Shown piece after piece: positions 1-6,246 of a DNA stretch of 6,358 bases. The stretch comes from SIG299 sp964632165. GTDB lineage: Bacteria > Bacillota > Clostridia > Lachnospirales > Lachnospiraceae. The stretch covers positions 1 through 6,358 of the forward strand of contig CAZWCZ010000058.1 of NCBI GenBank assembly GCA_964632165.1, in the 5' to 3' direction. The notes below the pieces were generated by a model. It was not told the DNA's origin, searched no databases, and worked only from the letters and a program-made list of their open reading frames with translations. How positions within the stretch are numbered: the stretch's first letter is position 1; the number at the start of each line of letters is the position of its first letter. The position numbers were made by a program, and so were the translations under genes.

Positions 1-2
1 TG

Positions 3-149
3 CTCAAATCGGGCGGCGAGCTGAACCCCAAGTATCCCGAGGCGTTCGAGCTGCAAATCCGACTTCTCGAAGCGGAGGGACACACCGTCGTCTGCCGGGG
101 CAAAAAATATTTCGTCGAGGATTTCGAGAACAGCCTTGCGGCATTGTAA
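3..149 (+). CDS. 3' end of an unidentified gene (48 codons visible)
   Basis: An open frame runs from the left edge of the window to a TAA at 147-149 and encodes 48 residues, ending FENSLAAL. Third codon positions are strongly G/C, much like the first lipoprotein gene, so this is real coding sequence. The fragment is hydrophilic and mixed alpha/beta in character (for example LLEAEGHTVV followed by RGKKYFVEDF), with no membrane segment. It looks like the C-terminus of a cytosolic protein. I do not recognise the family from so short a piece. An intrinsic terminator lies 12 bases after the stop, so this is the last gene of its transcript and is not co-transcribed with the downstream lipoprotein. 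Confidence 0.8.
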   Translation, partial: LKSGGELNPKYPEAFELQIRLLEAEGHTVVCRGKKYFVEDFENSLAAL

Positions 150-155
150 ATATAC

Positions 156-187
156 AAAAAACGGCTCTTTCAAAGAGCCGTTTTTTT
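156..187 (+). terminator. Rho-independent terminator after the partial gene
   Basis: The stem CGGCTCT (162-168) pairs with AGAGCCG (174-180) across a TTCAA loop, which could itself close further. An A tract (156-161) faces a T tract (181-187), so the stem can extend and the structure could work on both strands. It ends the transcript of the gene stopping at 149. Confidence 0.9.
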
Positions 188-205
188 GATTTTTCGAAAA
201 AGCTA

Positions 206-234
206 TTGCAATTTCGGCGGAAACGTGGTACAAT
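206..234 (+). promoter_or_regulatory. Sigma-A promoter of the first lipoprotein gene, extended -10
   Basis: The -35 box TTGCAA (206-211) and -10 box TACAAT (229-234) are 17 bases apart. TGG just before the -10 gives the extended TGn element. The -35 sits in an 8-base palindrome ATTGCAAT (205-212), and the spacer holds a short inverted pair TTTC/GAAA (212-223); both are also present in the copy at 2582. An A/T-rich run precedes it. The start point would be about 241, leaving a leader of about 70 bases. Whether the small symmetries bind a regulator is unknown. Confidence 0.8.
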
Positions 235-296
235 TACTACAATATATAATGCATTACAAGGCGTATTGATGCACACCTGCCCAAATTCAAATCTTC

Positions 297-301
297 GGAG
301 G
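297..301 (+). promoter_or_regulatory. Ribosome binding site fixing the start at 311
   Basis: GGAGG at 297-301 lies nine bases before ATG 311. This choice yields a clean lipoprotein signal peptide identical in start position to the paralogue at 2858. The upstream in-frame ATGs at 206 and 269 have no comparable site. Confidence 0.85.
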
Positions 302-310
302 TTACACCAA

Positions 311-2506
311 ATGAAAAGAAAAATCACAACTCTCGCACTGTTGCTGTGCATTGCGATGGCGACGCTGACGCTCGGCGGATGCCAAATTATTGACAGAATT
401 TTCGGAGGCAATGATGAGGAAAGCGATGCTCGCATTGCGACGCTTGAGGAGCAAGAGTCGGCGATTGACGAATCAATCGACTCTCTTCGCACGGTGGATT
501 CACAGCTTCGGGCGTACATTACGGCACTCGAGGAGAGCACGGATGCATCCGAGCAGTCCATCGCCTCGCTGAGAAAAAGTCAGTCGAGCCTTGAGGACAG
601 GATCAAGTCTCTTGAGGATCTGCGGGACGGTCTTGCAACACGGGAATGGGCGGAGGGCACATTTGCAACGCTCAAGCAACAGCAGGCTGTGCAGAGCGAT
701 CTTGACTCAATACGGGCAAGCCTTGCCACGGTGCAGACGGATTTAGGCGACGTGGGGCGAGAGCTCCGGAGTGCGATGGCGGAGAGTGAGGAGAATATCA
801 AATCTTGGGTAAATAAAGAATTTTACACCAAGAGCGATATCGACGCAAAGCTCGTCGCTATTGAGGGCAGCATTTCCGGCGACGACGGTCTCAAGGCTCA
901 GATCGACGAGCAGAAGACCGCTCTTGCGGATGCGAAAACCGAGCTTACTTCAGCGTACAAGCAAGCGATCGAGGACGCCATCACCAAAAACAACGGCGTT
1001 ATCGACACCAATATATTCAACGCAATAACGGCGGCTAAGGATGATTACGATAATAAAATAGGCAACATCAACACAGAACTCACCGCCCTTACGGCTCGTG
1101 TTGAAAAGAATGAGAACAACATCACCGATATTTTGGAACGTCTTGAGGCACTTGAGGATGAAAACAAGGTTCTCAAAAATCAGATCAGATGCCTTAAGGA
1201 CGATCACGATTGGGACGAGACGAAGACCGTAATTTCGTGGAACGATGACCTTTCTGTGTGCAATCTGCACGTCGAATGCCTCAACTGTGAGGGCAAATTT
1301 GATGCTATTCAGACGGTCCTGACGGTCTCGGGCGACGTGCTGAGTGCAAAATTTGACGCTATGTATAAGCGTGAGCCGCAGACTCTCTGCCTTACGGATA
1401 TGACCGAGTTTAAGAATTCGCAGATCAAGGCGGCGGTCGGCTATCTTGTCGGCGACGGAACGGCGGACAGCGTTGATATTTCACTCAGGCTTGCGACGGA
1501 TGCAAACGGCGGCGCATTTGATGCGATAAGAAACGGTCTTTCCGGTGCAAAGGCAGGCACGGTCAAGCTCACGGTCAACGGAGCACAGGAAATACCCAAC
1601 TCGGCGTTCAGAAGCTGCGCCGCTCTCGGAAGCGTTACGCTCGGGACTGACGTAAAGAAGATAGGTGGCTCCGCATTTATATCGTGCACCTCGCTCGATA
1701 GCGTAACTATCCTCGGGGGCGTAGAGAATATAGACATAGGCACATTCTATAATTGCACGTCCCTGACGAGTGTGATCATTCCGAGCACCGTAACGGCAAT
1801 GTATCGGGATGCGTTCGGAAACTGCAAGGCGCTCAAGAGCGTTTATTATAACGGAGATCTCGCAGGCTGGTGTGGGATCACGTTTGATGATATGAATACC
1901 AACCCCTGCGCTCAGGGGGCGGATCTGTATATCGGCGGCGAGCTTCTCACCAACGTTACAATCCCTGCGAGCGTTGATAGCTTGAAGGATTATGCGTTCA
2001 TGGGATGTACCTCCATTACGAAGGTAACGATCCCCGATCACGTAAAGACTCTCGGCGATGCCGTGTTCGGCTACTGCCCGTCGCTCAAGACCGTAACGGT
2101 ATCGGGCGGCGTCGGCACTGTGGGCGTGACTATGTTCTACGGCTGTAAGTCGCTTGACAGCGTAACTCTCGCAGAGGGAATAACGACAATAGAGAACGGC
2201 GCATTTTACGAGTGCTCGGCTCTTAAGACCATAGCCTTCCCGAGCACGCTTACGACCATCGGAGGCTATGCATTCTGTAGCACCGCTCTTACCGCCGTAA
2301 CTGTTCCGAACAGCGTTACGAGCATCGAAAACATTATATTCAGCAACTGCACGGGCTTCGTCGACGGTACTATAGACTATGCCGGCACCGCAGACGAGTG
2401 GCGGGCTATTGCGAAGAGTTCGGAATGGAATTCCAGCAGTAACATCACCAAGGTGCGCTGTACAGATCAAACGCTCAGCGGCAATGATATAACGGAAACA
2501 AATTAA
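311..2506 (+). CDS. Coiled-coil stalk / BspA-type leucine-rich repeat surface lipoprotein (731 aa)
   Basis: Predicted surface lipoprotein. Residues 1-24 form a type II signal peptide: KRK n-region, a Leu/Ala-rich core, and lipobox LGGC with lipidated Cys24. Residues about 38-297 are mostly heptad-rich coiled coil, broken at W113 and W166 by short segments of form W-x4-F-x-T, and ending in a zipper-like run before Cys294. A small Cys/His module follows (C294, H299, W311, C317, C323, C326), plausibly a structural zinc site. A mixed linker (about 327-425) leads to roughly ten LRR_5 repeats (about 425-690) with AFxxCxxLxxVxIPxxV character. These are interrupted at about 515-545 by the YNGDLAGW-type insertion typical of BspA proteins. 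The end carries a GTxxEW segment (686-697) and a CTD cap (C717). No LPXTG anchor was seen. The gene has its own promoter and terminator. By family analogy it is an adhesin or binding protein; its ligand is unknown. Confidence 0.88.
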   Translation: MKRKITTLALLLCIAMATLTLGGCQIIDRIFGGNDEESDARIATLEEQESAIDESIDSLRTVDSQLRAYITALEESTDASEQSIASLRKSQSSLEDRIKSLEDLRDGLATREWAEGTFATLKQQQAVQSDLDSIRASLATVQTDLGDVGRELRSAMAESEENIKSWVNKEFYTKSDIDAKLVAIEGSISGDDGLKAQIDEQKTALADAKTELTSAYKQAIEDAITKNNGVIDTNIFNAITAAKDDYDNKIGNINTELTALTARVEKNENNITDILERLEALEDENKVLKNQIRCLKDDHDWDETKTVISWNDDLSVCNLHVECLNCEGKFDAIQTVLTVSGDVLSAKFDAMYKREPQTLCLTDMTEFKNSQIKAAVGYLVGDGTADSVDISLRLATDANGGAFDAIRNGLSGAKAGTVKLTVNGAQEIPNSAFRSCAALGSVTLGTDVKKIGGSAFISCTSLDSVTILGGVENIDIGTFYNCTSLTSVIIPSTVTAMYRDAFGNCKALKSVYYNGDLAGWCGITFDDMNTNPCAQGADLYIGGELLTNVTIPASVDSLKDYAFMGCTSITKVTIPDHVKTLGDAVFGYCPSLKTVTVSGGVGTVGVTMFYGCKSLDSVTLAEGITTIENGAFYECSALKTIAFPSTLTTIGGYAFCSTALTAVTVPNSVTSIENIIFSNCTGFVDGTIDYAGTADEWRAIAKSSEWNSSSNITKVRCTDQTLSGNDITETN

Positions 2507-2512
2507 GCCATA

Positions 2513-2546
2513 AGGGCGGCTCGGTAGCGAGCCGCCCTCTTTTTTT
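2513..2546 (+). terminator. Strong rho-independent terminator after the first lipoprotein
   Basis: AGGGCGGCTCG (2513-2523) pairs perfectly with CGAGCCGCCCT (2528-2538) around a GTAG loop, and is followed by a T run from 2540. It begins seven bases after the stop codon and should separate the two lipoprotein genes into different transcripts. Confidence 0.95.
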
Positions 2547-2581
2547 CTTTCATTATTTTTTCGTAATTTTTCAAAAAACTA

Positions 2582-2610
2582 TTGCAATTTCGGCAGAAAT
2601 GTGGTATAAT
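2582..2610 (+). promoter_or_regulatory. Sigma-A promoter of the leader ORF and second lipoprotein, extended -10
   Basis: TTGCAA (2582-2587) and a perfect TATAAT (2605-2610) are separated by 17 bases, again with TGG before the -10. Aligned by eye, 2577-2635 matches 201-259 at 49 of 59 bases, including the ATTGCAAT palindrome and the TTTC/GAAA pair in the spacer. The -10 is closer to consensus than in the first copy, so this promoter may be stronger. No other convincing promoter was seen between here and 2858, so transcription of the second lipoprotein should pass through the leader and its hairpins. Confidence 0.85.
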
Positions 2611-2666
2611 CATCACAATCTATAATGTATTATAAATTATATAGATTCCAAAATCGAATTGCGGAA

Positions 2667-2672
2667 AAGGAG
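2667..2672 (+). promoter_or_regulatory. Ribosome binding site of the leader ORF
   Basis: AAGGAG at 2667-2672, eight bases before ATG 2681, is a near-ideal Firmicute site. It is the main reason to take the 21-residue leader ORF seriously. Confidence 0.65.
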
Positions 2673-2680
2673 TTGACCGT

Positions 2681-2746
2681 ATGGCAGGATTCGGAGCGGC
2701 ATACATACATACATACATACATACATACATACGGGCGGACAGCTGA
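2681..2746 (+). CDS. Leader ORF with tetranucleotide repeat (21 aa as sequenced), possibly phase-variable
   Basis: ATG 2681 follows a strong ribosome site and opens a frame of 21 codons ending at TGA 2744-2746. The peptide begins MAGFGAA, continues with a Tyr-Ile-His-Thr repeat encoded by eight CATA units, and ends IRADS. It has no recognisable domain. Four-base units shift frame, so copy number sets the end: with 8 units it stops at 2744; with 7 or 10 at 2781; with 6 or 9 it runs to TAA 2839-2841 through both hairpins, ending 16 bases before the lipoprotein ATG (about 54 residues with 9 units). It could be a leader peptide, an off-phase small gene, or chance. Translation is not shown; the case rests on the ribosome site and position only. 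Confidence 0.45.
   Translation: MAGFGAAYIHTYIHTYIRADS
2700..2732 (+). repeat. Tetranucleotide microsatellite (CATA)8 plus C
   Basis: Thirty-three bases of perfect CATA units, with no interruption, lie seven codons into the leader ORF. Uninterrupted tetranucleotide tracts inside or before surface-protein genes are the classical substrate of slipped-strand phase variation in other bacteria. Its position between promoter and lipoprotein makes that reading plausible here. Confidence 0.95.
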
Positions 2747-2760
2747 CAGCCGTCTTTTTT
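2737..2760 (+). terminator. Weak terminator-like hairpin overlapping the leader stop
   Basis: GGAC (2737-2740) pairs with GTCT (2752-2755, one G-U pair). After an A/C mismatch, GCT (2742-2744) pairs with AGC (2748-2750) around a GAC loop. Five T follow (2756-2760). The stem is short and imperfect, so termination would be partial at best. The leader stop codon falls in it, so a ribosome stopping there would block it. Confidence 0.35.
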
Positions 2761-2781
2761 CGCATACCCAATTTCAAACAT

Positions 2782-2830
2782 AAAGGTCGCCGAGGGGGCT
2801 CATCACGCCCCTGCTTCGGCGACTTTTGTT
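2782..2830 (+). promoter_or_regulatory. Strong hairpin in the lipoprotein leader, candidate attenuator
   Basis: The outer stem of 12 pairs (2782-2793 with 2816-2827, one G-U) encloses an asymmetric internal loop and a five-pair inner stem GGGGC/GCCCC (2795-2799 with 2807-2811) closed by TCATCAC. The A side faces a TTTTGTT run, as in intrinsic terminators. It ends 30 bases before the lipoprotein ATG, downstream of the only visible promoter. It is therefore either a leaky terminator/attenuator, an mRNA-stabilising element, or a dispersed palindrome. The structure is certain; the role is inferred. Confidence 0.7.
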
Positions 2831-2846
2831 ATAAAAACTAAAGGCT

Positions 2847-2852
2847 AAGGAG
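2847..2852 (+). promoter_or_regulatory. Ribosome binding site of the second lipoprotein
   Basis: AAGGAG at 2847-2852 is five bases before ATG 2858. It lies outside the hairpin at 2782-2827, so that structure does not hide it. A leader ORF reading to 2841 would end just upstream and could couple translation. Confidence 0.85.
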
Positions 2853-2857
2853 AAATT

Positions 2858-5800
2858 ATGAACAGAAAAATCACAACTCTCGCACTGCTGCTTTGCATTG
2901 CGATGGCGACGCTCACACTCGGCGGATGCCAGATTATTGACCGAATTCTCGGCAATGACGAGCGAGACGAGCACGCACAGCTCGTTGATCAAACCCTCGT
3001 CGAGATGAAGGCGACCGACGAGACGCTCAAGAGCAATATCAGCGACCTGACGGGCAGAGTTACCACGCTTGAGGGTGAACTTGAAACCGCAAAAAACAAT
3101 ATCGGCAGCGTAAGCACCGCTCTGACACAGGAAATTGCGGACAGACAAGCGGATATCAAGACCTTGCAGGATAAGGACGCCGAATTGCAGGCTCAAATTA
3201 CCGCTCTCGAAACCGCACTTTCGAATAAAGAACAAGGCTTGACGGACTGGGCGAAGGATACGTTCGTAACCGTTGACGAGTGGAACGAGTTCAAAACGCA
3301 AATCAATACGACGATTGCAAGTTTGACAAGCAAAATCGAAACGCTCGAGAACTCCGTCGGCAAGATCAACGCAACGCTTGAATCAATGAAAGCAACCGAT
3401 AAGTCGCTTAAGGACAGTATCGACGACTTGACCACAAGGGTTGGCACGCTTGAAACGGAACTTGTGGATGTCAATGCAAAAATTACGTCTTTGCAGACCG
3501 ACAGCGCAACAAAAGCAGAACTTGAAAATGTCAAAAACGCTTTGCAAGAGCAAATCGATTCTTTGAATGATGAAATCACTGCATTGAAAGCGAAAGACGA
3601 AGAATTGCAAGAAAAAATCACCGCTTTGCAAAATTCTTTGACGAGCGAGATCACCGACATTAAGACTTGGGTGGATGAAACCTTTGTAAAGTTAAGCGAT
3701 TGGAACACCTTTAAGACCGAAACGAATACAAAAATCGAAGGTCTGACTACTCGCGTCAGCAAGCTCGAAACGACCGTAAGCGATTTGAGTAAAAAACTTG
3801 CGAGTGTTAGTGATAAGACATATGCAAACGCTAAACTCATTGAGGATTTGCAGAAGCTTGTGGATAATCTCAAGAACTGCATCAACGGTGTACATGAGTA
3901 CGATATTACATACACGTGGGAAGACGAATTTGCAACCTGCACCGCCAAGGCTGAGTGCAAGTATTGCGGTCGTTCGGCGACCGAGAAGGTAAGTAGCACC
4001 CTTAGCGACGGAAAGTTTACCGTTTCATTTACGAACGATTTGTTCTCAACACAGGTCTTAGATCCCACGGATCTTAACACAGTGCCCACGTCTGCGTATG
4101 AGATGGCGTTAAACTACGTATTTGCAAAAAAGAACGCAAATGTTACCTTGACGCTTCCCGAGGATTTTAGTTTTTCTAATGTATATAATCAAAATATCAT
4201 AGATAATGCCATAAAAAACAACGCTACCAACGTCAATTTGACGTTAAAGGGTGCGAAAAAGGTCCGTATCAGCGACAATCCTTATTTAATTTCAATAAAT
4301 GCGCCGGATGTAATTGAAGTCCTCGGCTTTGGCGGATGTGAAAATCTTTCCTCCGTATCCTTAGCAAAGGCGACAACGCTGACCGCTAATGCATTTTATA
4401 ATTGCACATCATTAACGGAGATTGAGCTGCCGTGCGTAACGTCAATAGGGATCAACGCTTTTGAAAACACAAATCTCAGAAAGATCAAGCTCGGTTCGGT
4501 TATTACCGATGCTATGATGTATATTTTTGAGGGCGTTGATACGACGAAATGTATTTTGGCGGTCGCCGAAGGGCAAATGACCTTCGCTCAGCAAGGAACA
4601 ACCATTCTTATGAATCCGACAGATACATTGGTTACGGAGGAGGATACCGAATTTTTAGGCTATACCTTCAAGCACATCTACGTCGGGGAGATCGGCTGTG
4701 CGGATCACGCAGTAGGTGATATCACGTATCTTTGGTCGGACGATTTTTCAAGCTGCACAGCTACCGCAAGATGCACCAGCTGCGGCGAAACAATGGCTAC
4801 GGAAACGGCAAATGCCACGTTGGCGGAAAATTTCATTTCCACCGCCACCTTTGAAAATTCTCTGATCCCGACGAAATCCATTGATTTGACGGACAGAACG
4901 GCACTGTCGGAATTGGAATTTGATAAGGCAATAGCGGCTATATTTGCAAGCAAGCCCACGGAGCTTACGTTTACACTGCCCAAGGATTACGATTCATTTA
5001 AGATTTTATATGATGCGATCAAACAAGCCAAGTATGACGATGGCACGTTAAATCTCACCGTAAAGGGTGTAGAAACTCTGCCGGCATCCGCCTTTCAAAA
5101 AATTGATGCCATAAAAGCATTCACTGCCCCCGATCTTACCAAAATAGAAAACCGAGCATTTTTTGCATGCTGTGGTCTAACCACGGTAAACATTCCGAAG
5201 GTAACGGAAATCGGAGAGAGTGCTTTTAACAGCACAAAGAATTTAACGGAAGTAAAATTAGGATCTGAAATTACGGTCATCGGAGCAAATGCATTTAAGA
5301 ACGCTTTTGCTTTGTCCGGATTGAGCTTTGGCGGAAAATCCGTTACAATAGGGGATGACGCTTTCAGCGGCTGTTCAAAATTGGAGTTCCTTATAATCAG
5401 CGGCACTATCTCCAAGATCGGAAGTAATGCTCTTGATTATTGCAAAAAATTAACAAGGATAGAATTTGACGGTACCGTTTCCGAGCTCGGCGCAAACGTA
5501 TTCGGGAATATAACGACTGAAAATTGCACTCTGCTCCTTGCAGACGGACAAAAGGATTTCACCGTGGCTGACGACGGAGCTCTCACGATTTCCGACAAAA
5601 AAGTGTCCTCCGGCGATACTGCGTTTTGCGGAAAGACCTTTAAGCAGATCGCAACGTCGGCAAATACAACAAATATGAGTACGGATGAGATCAAGGCGAA
5701 GCTCTCGGAGCTTGTAACATCCGGAGTAAGAGCGTTCGGCATAACCGTTGCGGATAACGCAGGTGCGGATGTATTCTCTGCGATCAAGGAGGGACTTTCC

Positions 5801-6238
5801 GGTGCGGAGGACGGCTCGGTCAGTATTACGATGAGCGTTAAGACAGTTCCGACGGCGGCATTTGACGGTTGGAAATTCCTCGGTAGCCTCACATTCGGTA
5901 CAGGCGTTGATAAAATAGAGTCGGAAGCGTTGAAGAATACTTCGAATCTTACGAGCATAACGATCCAAGGCAATAAAATAAAGCTCGGCGAAAAGGCTTT
6001 CGGCGGTTGCACCTCTCTTACGAGCATAACCTTCGAAGCCGAAATAGATGAGCTGCCTCGGTATATATTTGACGGTATCACTACCGAAAATATTACTATG
6101 TCGGTTGACAAGTGGCAGGAGGTTCTCGAATTTGACACGGAATCGGGCGTTTATAAAAAGGACGAGAGTGGCACCTTGCTCTACGGATCAAAAGTCTTCT
6201 GCGGTTACACGTTCAAAAAGATAATTATCACAGAATAA
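2858..6238 (+). CDS. Long coiled-coil stalk / triple-head BspA-type LRR surface lipoprotein (1126 aa)
   Basis: Paralogue of the gene at 311 with nearly the same signal peptide and lipobox (Cys24). The stalk (about 45-338) is coiled coil built from two related units: MKATD starts at residues 50 and 177, and the paired segments W131-W142 and W271-W282 share the pattern W-x4-F-x10/11-W/N-x-F-K. Three head units follow. Unit A has a Cys/His module (C341, H346, W354, C361, C367, C370), a linker (about 411-470), short LRRs (about 470-555) and an end module (555-608). Unit B repeats this (C614, H617, W626, C633, C639, C642; linker about 688-745; LRRs to 880; end module 881-931). Unit C lacks the Cys/His module but has linker (944-1001), LRRs and end module (1069-1124). 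End modules share an F-x-G/N-I/V-x-T-T/E-x-x-C-like start and a C-G-x-T-F-K-like finish. No sortase signal was seen. Ligand unknown; adhesion or binding is inferred from the family. Confidence 0.88.
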   Translation: MNRKITTLALLLCIAMATLTLGGCQIIDRILGNDERDEHAQLVDQTLVEMKATDETLKSNISDLTGRVTTLEGELETAKNNIGSVSTALTQEIADRQADIKTLQDKDAELQAQITALETALSNKEQGLTDWAKDTFVTVDEWNEFKTQINTTIASLTSKIETLENSVGKINATLESMKATDKSLKDSIDDLTTRVGTLETELVDVNAKITSLQTDSATKAELENVKNALQEQIDSLNDEITALKAKDEELQEKITALQNSLTSEITDIKTWVDETFVKLSDWNTFKTETNTKIEGLTTRVSKLETTVSDLSKKLASVSDKTYANAKLIEDLQKLVDNLKNCINGVHEYDITYTWEDEFATCTAKAECKYCGRSATEKVSSTLSDGKFTVSFTNDLFSTQVLDPTDLNTVPTSAYEMALNYVFAKKNANVTLTLPEDFSFSNVYNQNIIDNAIKNNATNVNLTLKGAKKVRISDNPYLISINAPDVIEVLGFGGCENLSSVSLAKATTLTANAFYNCTSLTEIELPCVTSIGINAFENTNLRKIKLGSVITDAMMYIFEGVDTTKCILAVAEGQMTFAQQGTTILMNPTDTLVTEEDTEFLGYTFKHIYVGEIGCADHAVGDITYLWSDDFSSCTATARCTSCGETMATETANATLAENFISTATFENSLIPTKSIDLTDRTALSELEFDKAIAAIFASKPTELTFTLPKDYDSFKILYDAIKQAKYDDGTLNLTVKGVETLPASAFQKIDAIKAFTAPDLTKIENRAFFACCGLTTVNIPKVTEIGESAFNSTKNLTEVKLGSEITVIGANAFKNAFALSGLSFGGKSVTIGDDAFSGCSKLEFLIISGTISKIGSNALDYCKKLTRIEFDGTVSELGANVFGNITTENCTLLLADGQKDFTVADDGALTISDKKVSSGDTAFCGKTFKQIATSANTTNMSTDEIKAKLSELVTSGVRAFGITVADNAGADVFSAIKEGLSGAEDGSVSITMSVKTVPTAAFDGWKFLGSLTFGTGVDKIESEALKNTSNLTSITIQGNKIKLGEKAFGGCTSLTSITFEAEIDELPRYIFDGITTENITMSVDKWQEVLEFDTESGVYKKDESGTLLYGSKVFCGYTFKKIIITE

Positions 6239-6246
6239 CAAACCAA

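Larger units (their letters stand above)
2611..2857 (+). other. Long structured 5' leader of the second lipoprotein gene
   Basis: From the -10 to the lipoprotein ATG there are 247 bases, against 76 in the paralogue. The segment up to 2680 resembles the first gene's leader (shared CCAAA..TC.AAT then a GGAG site at similar spacing). The remaining 177 bases (2681-2857) have no counterpart there. They hold a leader ORF, a (CATA)8 tract, a weak hairpin with a T run, a strong 17-pair hairpin and the ribosome site of the lipoprotein. The layout suggests an inserted regulatory or palindromic element. I do not recognise a known riboswitch class. Confidence 0.6.

Noticed and set aside
206..310. Earlier in-frame starts (ATG 206 and ATG 269) for the first lipoprotein
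   Set aside because: ATG 206 overlaps the -35 box and lies upstream of the predicted transcript start. ATG 269 has only a weak AAGG and would bury the lipoprotein signal behind extra residues. ATG 311 has GGAGG and matches the paralogue's start.
4..561. Minus-strand open frame across the first terminator and lipoprotein start
   Set aside because: It runs through a terminator and a promoter and is Ser-rich antisense of the coiled coil; no supporting start site.
1481..2470. Long minus-strand open frame opposite the first lipoprotein's LRR region
   Set aside because: It mirrors G/C-biased, low-stop LRR codons, has no ribosome site or recognisable domain, and the plus-strand frame has clear domains throughout.
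2700..2732. CRISPR array or binding-site iterons
   Set aside because: Units are four bases with no spacers; this is a simple microsatellite.
2782..2827. Known riboswitch aptamer
   Set aside because: A single long stem with one asymmetric internal loop shows none of the conserved cores I know, such as those of SAM, cobalamin, fluoride, ZTP, guanidine or c-di-GMP classes.
2747..2848. Open frame in the leader's original phase after the TGA
   Set aside because: It is open to TAA 2846 but has no ATG or ribosome site; it mainly shows that this stretch is low in stop codons.
5437..6138. Minus-strand open frames opposite the second lipoprotein's 3' half
   Set aside because: They overlap fully a gene with recognisable repeats, are low-complexity Ser/Val-rich or Arg/Cys-rich, and lack start signals.
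6100..6238. Sortase (LPXTG) anchor at the C-terminus of the second lipoprotein
   Set aside because: No LPXTG-like motif, hydrophobic segment or basic tail is present; anchoring is by the N-terminal lipid.
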